Positions 7,582 through 14,838 of a stretch of 17,342 nucleotides of DNA are shown one piece after another. A program made the translations under genes and the position numbers. Source of the stretch: an uncultured Porphyromonadaceae bacterium (GTDB taxonomy: Bacteria > Bacteroidota > Bacteroidia > Bacteroidales > Muribaculaceae); NCBI GenBank assembly GCA_900550025.1, contig URQP01000054.1, forward strand, positions 1-17,342, read 5' to 3'. Each line of letters opens with the position of its first letter. The stretch's first letter is position 1. The notes under the pieces are model-generated. The model had not been told where the DNA came from. It did no database searches and was given only the letters and a program-made list of their open reading frames with translations.

Positions 7582-8522
7582 ATCCTCATCTTTAAATACG
7601 ATGCCAACACCCTGCAATAATTCCTGCCAAGCAGCTTGCTCAACAACGCCTTTATTTTCAGAGACAAAGGGAAATGTCCCGACAAAACCGGCCTCAATTC
7701 GACACGATAGTCGGGAAGCAGCATTTCTCCCCCGCGGCAAAGCAAACCGGCTTGCCAATTACATACCGTAAGATAAAACTCGTCGGAATACAAGCGGGTG
7801 AAACATGGGCTTTTTTTCAGCAATTCCCACAATGCCAGCTCAGCCGAGACAAAATCGGAAAGCACTTTTTCATTACCTGAATTCGAGATAGAGCCTTCGC
7901 GGTCACAATAATAATAAAGTCCCTTGTCCGAACATTCCATCACAGAGGCTTTCCCCACTATGCCGGGAATGGTGAAGATGTCCTCGTAATACCGCTTCAC
8001 CGGGAAACGCACGCCGTCCCAAAGGCCGCGCCTGAATATCTTGTTACAAGAATAGCATCTATAATACCCCTTGCGCAGAACCCAACTGTCAAAAGCAGCC
8101 ACGCCACAAGCCGAACTTGATTCCGGCACATACATTTCCGCGCGCCGCCCGCCATAGTACACATATACAGGATATTCCAAAATATCCACAGCGGGATTTG
8201 CCGCTATGACAGCCATGTTGCCGGCAAAAGTGCCGGGAGCGATATAATCGTCGGAATCCACGAAAGTGACATAATCGCCTGTAGCCGCATCAAGGCCAGT
8301 GTTGCGCGCCGCGCTCAGCCCTCCGTTCTCATTACGGCGCAGATACCTCACCCGGCTGTCGCTTTCCGCAAATTGCCGGCATATCGCGCCGCTTCCGTCA
8401 GGCGAACAGTCGTCGACAAGTATCACTTCCATATTTACCCCCGCCTCGCCAAGCACGCTCTCCACGCATTTGCGCAGATAAGCCTCGACGTTATACACAG
8501 GGATTATAATGCTCAATTTCAT
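7578..8522 (-). CDS. Glycosyltransferase family 2
   Basis: First gene of the glycosyltransferase-ispE unit; 314 residues. The GT-A core starts at once with MKLSIIIPVYNVEAYL, followed by VILVDDCSPDGSG, NGGLSAARNTGLDAATGDYV and the DSDD metal site at 89-92. The later RYYEDIF motif likely provides the catalytic acid or base. These match bacterial GT2 enzymes of polysaccharide loci (EpsJ- or WcaA-like), which work at the cytoplasmic face of the membrane. The sugar cannot be told. It is about as long as the next GT2 gene and shares its motif order, so the two may come from an old duplication, though they have clearly diverged. The start lies about 30 nt after the predicted transcript start. Confidence 0.9.
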   Translation of the reverse strand: MKLSIIIPVYNVEAYLRKCVESVLGEAGVNMEVILVDDCSPDGSGAICRQFAESDSRVRYLRRNENGGLSAARNTGLDAATGDYVTFVDSDDYIAPGTFAGNMAVIAANPAVDILEYPVYVYYGGRRAEMYVPESSSACGVAAFDSWVLRKGYYRCYSCNKIFRRGLWDGVRFPVKRYYEDIFTIPGIVGKASVMECSDKGLYYYCDREGSISNSGNEKVLSDFVSAELALWELLKKSPCFTRLYSDEFYLTVCNWQAGLLCRGGEMLLPDYRVELRPVLSGHFPLSLKIKALLSKLLGRNYCRVLASYLKMRI

Positions 8523-8532
8523 TATATCGCTT

Positions 8533-8579
8533 CAACAAACAATCAACATGATATGGATACAAAGATACGATGTTTGTTG
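8533..8579. repeat. 8-bp inverted repeat flanking the -7 box
   Basis: CAACAAAC (8533-8540) and GTTTGTTG (8572-8579) are exact reverse complements 31 nt apart, on either side of the TATCTTTG box. They could be half-sites for a regulator. One arm lies upstream of the predicted transcript start, so an RNA hairpin between them is unlikely. Confidence 0.4.
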
Positions 8580-8968
8580 CAAAAAAGAAAGGGTAAAATT
8601 TTAACATTCAACCCTCCCCGAAATTGTTCTCCAATATTTCGTACAAGCAACGAGCTTATACGGCAACCAATTCCTTGCCGATAGGTTTCAAGTATGGCAT
8701 CATACCTTTCTTTTGAAGGCTTTTTCGTCCCGCTTGCATACGCCGCAAGCAGACTTTGCTGTATGCCCATATAGCGCGCAACGGCAGACAAGTTAAGCTC
8801 GGGGTGCGAAAGCAGCACTTTTGATATTCCTACCGATTCGGGGTTGTCATACTCGAAGCTCTCGAAAGACACATCCTCGTCAAGTTTCTCCCAACGGATG
8901 CCGAAAGCGTTTATTGTATAACCACTGCGCCCATAATCTAAGGCAATCAGCAGACGGCAGTAATACAC
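8543..8968 (-). pseudogene. Decayed DUF2442/HTH-type gene, 5'-truncated and frameshifted near the 3' end
   Basis: The open frame gives 141 residues from a GTG at 8966-8968. Its middle resembles small DUF2442-type proteins with a C-terminal Cro/C1-like helix-turn-helix: INAFGIRWEKLDEDVSFESF, then LSAVARYMGIQQSLLAAY and SGTKKPSKERYDAILET. Two things look broken. The N-terminus is short and atypical (MYYCRLLIALDYGRS), as if the first part of the domain was lost. After ILET the frame runs into an unlikely Cys- and Arg-rich tail, while the reading frame one base away encodes IGKELVAV followed by a stop at 8656-8658, which is how I recall such proteins ending. The tail then crosses the promoter of the next operon. 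Proteins of this type often accompany DUF4160 proteins in toxin-antitoxin-like pairs, but no partner is visible. A functional short protein cannot be excluded. Confidence 0.6.
8560..8590 (-). promoter_or_regulatory. Bacteroidetes-type promoter of the glycosyltransferase-ispE operon
   Basis: On the minus strand the -7 box is TATCTTTG (8567-8560), a perfect TAnnTTTG. Nineteen nt upstream is TTTC (8590-8587), 3 of 4 to the -33 TTTG. The transcript should start near 8553, about 30 nt before the ATG at 8522. The promoter lies inside the shifted tail of the decayed HTH-type reading frame. Confidence 0.65.
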
Positions 8969-8974
8969 TATGAG

Positions 8975-9871
8975 CTACCACTTTCCACCCATTGCAACAT
9001 ATAAGTTCAATGCGTCTTTTATGCTTTTAAGCTCCTTTGTCGTTATAGTTTTTATATCATAATATTGATCACCTATAAATTTAATTCTTGCACTCTTGGC
9101 ATTTGACAAAGCCTTAATCAAAGACTTGTCCTGAGCATTTGATATTTTTTCGTTGCACCACTCCCATATCATGCCGTAGTCATTATCTCTTTCGACATTT
9201 AAAGGTATAAATTCATATGCCTTGCCATCAATAGAGAATTGATATTTGCGTATAAATAACCAATCATCAGCATAGTATTGTATATTAAGGGTGAAGTTTT
9301 CAACACCAGCATTGCGTTTTATAAAAGTGCAAAAAATACCATTTCTATTAACATATATTGGTGCTGATTTAGGCTTTATTCTTGTTATCCCATCAGGGGA
9401 AAATTCATCCTTCTTAAATGAAAATAATGGGGAAAGTTTCTTTATCGTATTTGAATCTACAGAATGTTCATTATTTATGTTTTTTGCTTTTGACACTGCA
9501 GAATGTATACCTGAATCAATATCCATAATATACGCTTCAATACTGTCAAGAGAATGTTGCGATATATTGGGACGAGCAATTAAATTACCCTCAATATCTG
9601 ATAATATAAAATCAGTAGGAATTTGCGCATATTCCATATTTTCTTTTAGCATATCATTAGCAACTTTTTTCGATATGAAAAAATAATTGTACGCCTCAAT
9701 ATAAGCTAATGAATCATTCTGTGCATAAAAAAGTTTTGGTTCCTTGTTCTTTTCCTCAAAATCTCCAAATATGGATTTCTCTTTTATCGTTTCTATGTAT
9801 TTATACTGCTTACTTTTATTGCAACTGCATACAAAAATACAGAATAAAGATAATAATAATATTTTTTTCAT
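8975..9871 (-). CDS. Hypothetical AT-rich lipoprotein
   Basis: I do not recognise this family. From the ATG at 9869-9871 it has 298 residues, starting MKKILLLSLFCIFVCSCNK: a basic n-region, a hydrophobic core and a lipobox-like VCSC, so a lipoprotein anchored through the second Cys of that motif is likely. No other membrane segment or catalytic motif is visible; the rest is Lys- and Asp-rich with several Tyr and Trp. The longer open frame from 9916 is rejected because its first codons overlap the promoter. Base composition is about 28-30% G+C in a sampled 60-base stretch, against near 50% in the neighbours, which suggests horizontal acquisition. Its TAG stop is 9 bases before, and in frame with, the GTG of the decayed HTH-type gene. 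It is divergent from dnaB. Confidence 0.72.
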   Translation of the reverse strand: MKKILLLSLFCIFVCSCNKSKQYKYIETIKEKSIFGDFEEKNKEPKLFYAQNDSLAYIEAYNYFFISKKVANDMLKENMEYAQIPTDFILSDIEGNLIARPNISQHSLDSIEAYIMDIDSGIHSAVSKAKNINNEHSVDSNTIKKLSPLFSFKKDEFSPDGITRIKPKSAPIYVNRNGIFCTFIKRNAGVENFTLNIQYYADDWLFIRKYQFSIDGKAYEFIPLNVERDNDYGMIWEWCNEKISNAQDKSLIKALSNAKSARIKFIGDQYYDIKTITTKELKSIKDALNLYVAMGGKW

Positions 9872-9894
9872 ATAATATTTTATTAGGATTTTTG

Positions 9895-9925
9895 CAAAAG
9901 TACATTTTTTTTGCATATCACGAAA
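9895..9925 (-). promoter_or_regulatory. Bacteroidetes-type promoter of the AT-rich lipoprotein gene
   Basis: On the minus strand the -7 box is TACTTTTG (9902-9895), with TTTC (9925-9922) 19 nt upstream as a 3-of-4 match to the -33 box. The predicted transcript start is about 15-20 nt before the ATG at 9871, which supports that start codon over 9916. Confidence 0.55.
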
Positions 9926-10015
9926 AATTGTACATCATCCAATTTTCAAATTTGATTATGCCGGATGCAACTTATCTTATATAAAGATACAGATAAAACT
10001 TTAAGCTGGCGGTGA

Positions 10016-10045
10016 TTTTATTCTCGCTGATTATTTCTAATTTTG
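10016..10045 (+). promoter_or_regulatory. Bacteroidetes-type promoter of dnaB
   Basis: The -7 box TAATTTTG (10038-10045) is a perfect TAnnTTTG. A weak -33-like TTTT (10016-10019) lies 18 nt upstream. The ATG of dnaB follows at 10065 behind an A/T-rich leader without a Shine-Dalgarno site. The rest of the 193-base gap between the divergent genes holds only a short TATCTT/AAGATA inverted repeat (9973-9989) of unclear meaning. Confidence 0.55.
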
Positions 10046-10064
10046 CAATCATAAAAGCTACGAT

Positions 10065-11621
10065 ATGGAAACCGTCAACAAATATACGCCCCGGCGCAGG
10101 CAACCGGAACACAAGTCGAAAATCTCGGAAAGCGGGAAATTACAACCGCAAAGTGTAGAGCTCGAAGATGCCGTCCTCGGCGCATTGATGCTCGAAAAGG
10201 ACGCTTACTCGATGATATGCGACATCCTGAAGCCAGAATCATTCTACGAGCCGGCGAACCAGAAAATCTATCAGGCGATCAGCGAGCTCGGTATGAGCCA
10301 GCAGCCGATTGACATGCTGACGGTCACCCAGCAACTGCGTGCCGACGGCACTCTCGACGAGGTAGGCGGGCCGCTTCACGTGTCGGAGCTTACTGCCAAC
10401 GTGGCATCGGCGGCGCATATCGAGTTCCACGCGCGCATCGTCGCGCAAAAATACCTCGCGCGGCAGCTTATCGCCTTCTGTTCGGAAATCGAAGAAAAAG
10501 CGTTCGACGAGAGCTACGATGTCGACGACCTGCTGCAAGAGGCCGAGGGAAGCCTTTTCCAGATTTCGCAAGGCAACCTCAAAAAGGACTTCACGCAAAT
10601 CAATCCGGTAATCAACACAGCCATCGAGCAAATCGAGGCCGCGGCCAAGCGGGAGAACGGACTGAGCGGGCTTGAGACAGGATTCCACAAGCTCGACAAG
10701 CTCACCTCCGGATGGCAGAACTCCGACCTGATAATCATCGCCGCGCGCCCGGCCATGGGAAAGACCGCGTTCGTGCTTTCTATGGCAAAGAACATGGCCG
10801 TCGATTACAATACTCCGGTAGCCATATTTTCTCTTGAAATGTCAAACCTACAATTAGTCAACCGCTTGATTTCCAACGTCTGCGAAATAGAGGGGAGCAA
10901 GATAAAAAGCGGAAGGCTCACGCAATTGGAATGGGACCAGCTAAATTCGAGGGTCAGGAAACTCTACAGCGCGCCGATGTATATCGACGACACTCCGAGT
11001 CTTTCCATCTTCGAGCTGCGCACAAAAGCACGCCGTCTGGTACGCGAGCACGACATAAAAATTATAATAATCGACTACCTGCAACTGATGAACGCCAGCG
11101 GAATGAAATTCGGCAGCCGCGAGCAGGAAGTAAGTATGATTTCGCGCTCACTGAAACAGCTCGCAAAAGAGCTCAACATTCCGATTGTCGCCCTGTCGCA
11201 GCTCAGCCGTAAGGTGGAGGACCGCACCGACAAGAACAACCGCCCGCAGCTGTCCGACCTCCGCGAGTCGGGAGCCATCGAGCAGGATGCCGACATTGTA
11301 TGCTTCATCCACCGCCCGGAATACTACACCCACTCGTCGGAGGACGCATCCGGACGCTCCATCAAAGGAAAGGCCGAATTTATCGTGGCCAAGCACCGTA
11401 GCGGCGCAGTCGACGACGTTGACCTGCGCTTCGTGGCAAAATACGCCCGATTCCAGAACTGGGACGACGACTACGGCTACCAGCAGGAGACCGTGGAATC
11501 GAAAATCCTACAGGACAGCCCTTCAGGCATCCCTGCGCCCGACCCGCTCAACGACCCGCTCGGCAGCGACGGCACATTCGACCTCAGCCGCCTCTCCGAC
11601 AACACCGACGCCCCTTTCTGA
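10065..11621 (+). CDS. dnaB: Replicative DNA helicase DnaB
   Basis: DnaB is the hexameric 5'-3' helicase that unwinds DNA ahead of the replication fork. The 518-residue protein has the normal two-domain plan: an N-terminal domain starting at PQSVELEDAVLGALMLEKDA, a linker helix, and a RecA-like motor domain from about residue 200. Walker A is ARPAMGKT at 227-234 (Lys233), Walker B is IIIIDYLQL with Asp337, and VALSQLSRKVEDR followed by LRESGAIEQDAD and AKHRSG form the later helicase motifs with the arginine finger region. The C-terminal tail is acidic and Pro-rich. There is no intein or insertion. It stands alone behind its own promoter; the next gene starts 91 bases later with a separate promoter. 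Confidence 0.98.
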   Translation: METVNKYTPRRRQPEHKSKISESGKLQPQSVELEDAVLGALMLEKDAYSMICDILKPESFYEPANQKIYQAISELGMSQQPIDMLTVTQQLRADGTLDEVGGPLHVSELTANVASAAHIEFHARIVAQKYLARQLIAFCSEIEEKAFDESYDVDDLLQEAEGSLFQISQGNLKKDFTQINPVINTAIEQIEAAAKRENGLSGLETGFHKLDKLTSGWQNSDLIIIAARPAMGKTAFVLSMAKNMAVDYNTPVAIFSLEMSNLQLVNRLISNVCEIEGSKIKSGRLTQLEWDQLNSRVRKLYSAPMYIDDTPSLSIFELRTKARRLVREHDIKIIIIDYLQLMNASGMKFGSREQEVSMISRSLKQLAKELNIPIVALSQLSRKVEDRTDKNNRPQLSDLRESGAIEQDADIVCFIHRPEYYTHSSEDASGRSIKGKAEFIVAKHRSGAVDDVDLRFVAKYARFQNWDDDYGYQQETVESKILQDSPSGIPAPDPLNDPLGSDGTFDLSRLSDNTDAPF

Positions 11622-11659
11622 GAAACGGAGCTAAAGCGCAAAGGATAGTGGCGGCGAAA

Positions 11660-11691
11660 TTTCCGAGTTTGGCGGAAATGATGTAATTTTG
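11660..11691 (+). promoter_or_regulatory. Bacteroidetes-type promoter of the glycosyltransferase-nitroreductase-DUF6452-DUF6048 unit
   Basis: The -7 box is TAATTTTG (11684-11691), with TTTC (11660-11663) 20 nt upstream. A 7-bp inverted repeat, ATTTCCG (11659-11665) and CGGAAAT (11673-11679), lies between and partly over the -33 position. The box overlaps a TTG that would otherwise extend the next reading frame, so the true start is the ATG at 11713. Confidence 0.55.
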
Positions 11692-11712
11692 CGGTCAACA
11701 GATATTACAGGT

Positions 11713-12663
11713 ATGGATATTTCAGTAATAGTACCGCTATACAATGAGGACGAGTCGCTCCCGGAACTGGAAGCGTGGATAAGACGCGTGATGGAAGCCA
11801 ACGGCTTCAGCTATGAGATAATTTTCGTGAACGACGGCTCCACCGACCGCTCGTGGCAGGTAATCACGGAACTGCGGAAACAGAACCCCTGCGTGAAAGG
11901 CGTATGCTTCCGCCGCAACTACGGCAAGTCGCCAGCCCTTAACGTAGGCTTCAACCGCGCCGAGGGCGATGTGGTGATAACCATGGATGCCGACCTGCAG
12001 GACAGTCCGGACGAAATCCCGGAACTCTACCGTATGATTACCGAAGAGGGCTACGACCTCGTATCCGGGTGGAAGCAGAAACGCTACGACCCGCTGTCGA
12101 AGACAATCCCGACCAAACTGTTCAACGCCACGGCACGGAAAGTGAGCGGCATCCACAACCTGCACGACTTCAACTGCGGGCTGAAAGCCTACCGTAAGAA
12201 TGTGGTGAAGAACATCGAAGTTTATGGCGAGATGCACCGCTATATCCCCTACTTGGCAAAGAACGCCGGATTCGCGCGCATAGGTGAAAAAGTCGTGCAC
12301 CATCAGGCGCGCAAATACGGCAAGACAAAATTCGGTCTCAACCGCTTCGTCAACGGCTACTTGGATTTGCTGAGCCTTTGGTTCATATCCACATTCGGCG
12401 GAAAGCCGATGCACATATTCGGATTCTTAGGCTCAATCATGTTCCTGATCGGATTCATTGCCGCGATAGTTGTAGGAGCAATGAAAATCTATGCACTCAA
12501 CCACGGTATGCCATACCGCCTTGTGACCGAATCGCCCTATTTCTACATAGCCCTGACAATGATGCTTTTAGGCTCACAGTTCTTCCTTGCAGGGTTCATC
12601 GGTGAATTGGTGGCACGCAACGCCGCCGGTAGAAACGACTACCAGATACGTGAAGAAATTTAA
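11713..12663 (+). CDS. Membrane-anchored family 2 glycosyltransferase (DPM1/GtrB/ArnC-like)
   Basis: From the ATG at 11713 the protein has 316 residues. The GT-A domain begins MDISVIVPLYNEDESLPELE, has FVNDGSTDRS and the metal-binding DAD at 92-94 inside MDADLQDSPDEIPEL, and ends with ARKYGKTKFGLNRF, the family's product-side loop. Two C-terminal membrane helices follow (about 236-258 and 277-299). This layout belongs to enzymes that move a sugar from a nucleotide donor onto polyprenyl phosphate at the inner face of the cytoplasmic membrane, for later use in glycan or lipid decoration. The sugar is unknown. The extended frame from 11689 overlaps the promoter and is not used. The nitroreductase gene follows after 15 nt. 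Confidence 0.92.
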   Translation: MDISVIVPLYNEDESLPELEAWIRRVMEANGFSYEIIFVNDGSTDRSWQVITELRKQNPCVKGVCFRRNYGKSPALNVGFNRAEGDVVITMDADLQDSPDEIPELYRMITEEGYDLVSGWKQKRYDPLSKTIPTKLFNATARKVSGIHNLHDFNCGLKAYRKNVVKNIEVYGEMHRYIPYLAKNAGFARIGEKVVHHQARKYGKTKFGLNRFVNGYLDLLSLWFISTFGGKPMHIFGFLGSIMFLIGFIAAIVVGAMKIYALNHGMPYRLVTESPYFYIALTMMLLGSQFFLAGFIGELVARNAAGRNDYQIREEI

Positions 12664-12678
12664 AAACAAGAACGATAT

Positions 12679-13200
12679 ATGTCAGCTTATAATGATTTTA
12701 TGACAATAGCCACACAGCGCTATTCGTGCCGCAGCTACTCCGACCGCAAAGTGGAGCGTGATGTCATTTCCCTTGTAATCGACGCGGCACGCCTCGCCCC
12801 GTCGGCCACCAACCGCCAACCGTGGACATTCCACATAGTCGACGGCGGCGACCTGAAGCAAGAAATTGCAGCATGCTACGGACGCGAATGGATTAAAGAA
12901 GCCCCGGCATACATAATCGCCGTAGGCGACCACAACGCGGCATGGCACCGTGAAGACGGAAAAGACCACACCGATATCGACATTGCCATTGCCGTGGAAC
13001 ATATATGCCTTGCCGCTGCCACTTTGGGATTAGGCACCTGCTGGGTATGCAACTTCGACGCGTCGCGCTGCGCCCGCGCGCTCAACTTGAAAGAAGGAGA
13101 AGAACCGATAGCCATCATCCCGATAGGCTACCCGCAAAATTCAAACCTGCCGGAAAAAAAGCGCAAGCCGCTCGACGACATCATTGAATGGCACGACTGA
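12679..13200 (+). CDS. Nitroreductase family protein
   Basis: The protein has 173 residues, the usual size for a compact FMN-dependent nitroreductase. Family marks are RYSCRSYSDRKVERDVI near the N-terminus (FMN-phosphate-binding Arg and Ser), the SATNRQPWTFHIV segment, AVEHICLAAATLGLGTCWV, and the C-terminal GYPQNSNLPEKKRKPLDDII. Such proteins use NAD(P)H to reduce nitroaromatics, quinones or flavins; the natural substrate is not predictable. It starts 15 nt after the glycosyltransferase and overlaps the DUF6452 gene by 13 nt, so it is in the same transcript. The functional link with its neighbours is not obvious. Confidence 0.9.
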   Translation: MSAYNDFMTIATQRYSCRSYSDRKVERDVISLVIDAARLAPSATNRQPWTFHIVDGGDLKQEIAACYGREWIKEAPAYIIAVGDHNAAWHREDGKDHTDIDIAIAVEHICLAAATLGLGTCWVCNFDASRCARALNLKEGEEPIAIIPIGYPQNSNLPEKKRKPLDDIIEWHD

Positions 13201-13721
13201 CAAAGCATATCATATTCCTGACAGCGGCAAGCCTGATGCTCGCCGCAAATTTCGCGTGCGGCAGCGACGACGGCTGCGAAGGCAACCAAAGCAGCCTTCC
13301 GCTCGCCGGCTTCTATTCGTCGCAGTCAAAATCGCAAATAACAATCGACTCGCTCACAATCTATGGAATAGGAATGCCCGGCGACACCACAATCGTCGAC
13401 ACGGCAACCGTGTCGCAGACCTATCTGCCGCTCAACATTGCCGACAACGTGTCACAATTCGTGTTCCGTTACGACCAATCGGCTCTTGCGGCTTTCCGGC
13501 TGTCGGACACAATCACCGTCAGCTACAAGTCGTCGCCCTACTTCCATTCGGAAGACTGCGGAGCTATGCTTGTCTATGACATCGACGACTACACGACAAC
13601 CCACAACCTCATCGACTCTGTAATCATCCCGACACGCCATATCGACAACACCGACCGGGAAAACATCCAGATATATTTCCGCACATCCGAAACCGGCGAG
13701 GAGGACGGGACTGAAGAATGA
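13188..13721 (+). CDS. DUF6452-family lipoprotein
   Basis: A 177-residue protein that fits my recollection of the Bacteroidales DUF6452 family: a signal sequence (ARLTKHIIFLTAASLMLAANFAC), a Cys followed by GSDDGCEG, then a short domain with GFYSSQSK, SLTIYGIG, VFRYD, FHSEDCGAMLVYDI and a late DRENIQIYFRT. The lipobox is relaxed (ANFAC), as often in this phylum. The acidic SDD after the Cys resembles signals that send Bacteroidetes lipoproteins to the cell surface, so outer-membrane location is likely. The function is unknown. The start overlaps the nitroreductase end by 13 nt, and its stop overlaps the DUF6048 start as ATGA, which implies translational coupling of the pair. Confidence 0.85.
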   Translation: MARLTKHIIFLTAASLMLAANFACGSDDGCEGNQSSLPLAGFYSSQSKSQITIDSLTIYGIGMPGDTTIVDTATVSQTYLPLNIADNVSQFVFRYDQSALAAFRLSDTITVSYKSSPYFHSEDCGAMLVYDIDDYTTTHNLIDSVIIPTRHIDNTDRENIQIYFRTSETGEEDGTEE

Positions 13722-14683
13722 AAACGGCCCGGGCTTTTGTCATAATCCTGCTATGCAGCCTTTCCGCTGTCGTGATTTTTGCACAACGCAAAGTCACTCC
13801 GGTCGACACTTCCGACGAACTGAAAATAGTGACGCAGGAAGAGCTGAAGAAAATAAAGGCAAGAGCAAAAGCCGAACAGGAAATCGCCGATTCGCTTGAG
13901 CGCGACTCTTTGAAGCTCGACTCCATCGAAAACGCAAAAAAAGTCGTGCGCCCGCTGTTTATGTCGGCGTCGTTCGGCGCAAACGTATTCGACCCGCTTA
14001 TGCGCGCGTTCGGCCGTGACTACGGAGGCGGCGAGCTATGGGCTGCACTCAACCTCAAAAACCGGTATATCCCTGTCGTTGAACTCGGATTCGGGATGGC
14101 GAACAGCACTCCCGACGAAGGCAACTACACCTACAAAAGCAAACCGGCTTTTTATGGCAAAATCGGTATGAATTACAATTTCATGGCATCGAAAGACCCC
14201 AAATACCAATTCTATCTCGGAGTAAGAGCCGGGTGGAGCGCATTCAAGTACGACATAACAGGCGTGACCGTCAACGACGGCATCTGGGGTCACGAATCCT
14301 CATTCGACATCACCGGGCAATCGTCGCATGCCACATGGGGCGAGGTTGTGGCAGGACTGCAAGTAGGGTTGTTCCGCAATTTTGCTATGGGCTGGTCATT
14401 CCGCTACAATTTTCTGTTCAACGTCAAAGACAATCCGTCCTCACGCGTGTGGTACATTCCCGGATTCGGAAAACGTGACGGTAAAATCAACGTAAGCGTG
14501 TCACTTATATACAACCTGCCTCTTAGCAAGACGGAAGAAATCAAGAACGTGATGGAAGACGGTTTCGAACCTATAGAAACCGCACCTACCGACTCCATCA
14601 AGCATCCATCCGACTCCATCCCGGAACGCGAAGAGCGTGTAAAAGCTCCGGAGGTATCATCCACACCACTTTTCGATGACTAA
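13718..14683 (+). CDS. DUF6048-family outer-membrane protein
   Basis: A 321-residue protein with a cleavable signal peptide (MKTARAFVIILLCSLSAVVI to FAQ), a charged helical segment rich in Lys and Glu (about 33-75), then a beta-strand-rich region with alternating hydrophobic and aromatic residues (ASFGANVFDP, KPAFYGKIGMNYNFM, YQFYLGVRAGW, FRNFAMGWSFRYNF, KINVSVSLIYNLPL) as in a small outer-membrane barrel. A Ser-, Pro- and acid-rich tail follows. DUF6048 genes are commonly next to DUF6452 genes in Bacteroidales, as here, but no function is established to my knowledge. The ATG overlaps the DUF6452 stop (ATGA). It ends the unit that starts near 11690. Confidence 0.83.
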   Translation: MKTARAFVIILLCSLSAVVIFAQRKVTPVDTSDELKIVTQEELKKIKARAKAEQEIADSLERDSLKLDSIENAKKVVRPLFMSASFGANVFDPLMRAFGRDYGGGELWAALNLKNRYIPVVELGFGMANSTPDEGNYTYKSKPAFYGKIGMNYNFMASKDPKYQFYLGVRAGWSAFKYDITGVTVNDGIWGHESSFDITGQSSHATWGEVVAGLQVGLFRNFAMGWSFRYNFLFNVKDNPSSRVWYIPGFGKRDGKINVSVSLIYNLPLSKTEEIKNVMEDGFEPIETAPTDSIKHPSDSIPEREERVKAPEVSSTPLFDD

Positions 14684-14686
14684 TCC

Positions 14687-14720
14687 AGAGAACATTTGAT
14701 TTTTTCTCTTATATTTTTTG
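14687..14720 (+). terminator. Possible weak terminator after the DUF6048 gene
   Basis: AGAGAA (14687-14692) can pair with TTCTCT (14704-14709) around an 11-nt loop, followed by TATATTTTTT. The stem is short and AT-rich, so stopping may be inefficient. No better hairpin is visible before the next promoter. Confidence 0.25.
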
Positions 14721-14747
14721 GAAGCACAAATTATTTCCATACCTTTG
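14717..14747 (+). promoter_or_regulatory. Canonical Bacteroidetes promoter of the fimbria-type locus
   Basis: TTTG (14717-14720) and TACCTTTG (14740-14747) are separated by 19 nt, a complete match to the -33/-7 consensus and the best promoter in the window. The transcript should start near 14754, giving a leader of about 85 nt before the ATG at 14839. Confidence 0.75.
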
Positions 14748-14838
14748 TAAAAATCAGACAATGTTGCAATCCATAGACAATTAGATAGATATACAAATGC
14801 AGAAAATCGCCTATTGAACAATTAAATTCTCAACACAA

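Noticed and set aside
7582..7758. N-terminal extension of the second GT2 frame
   Set aside because: The added residues come from reading the preceding glycosyltransferase in another phase; the ATG at 7581 gives the family N-terminus and an ATGA overlap.
11689..11712. TTG start for the membrane glycosyltransferase
   Set aside because: The TTG is part of the TAATTTTG promoter box; the ATG at 11713 begins with the conserved strand.
14684..14838. Invertible (phase-variable) promoter before the fimbria-type locus
   Set aside because: I looked for inverted repeats flanking the promoter and found none of useful length, and no invertase gene is in the window.
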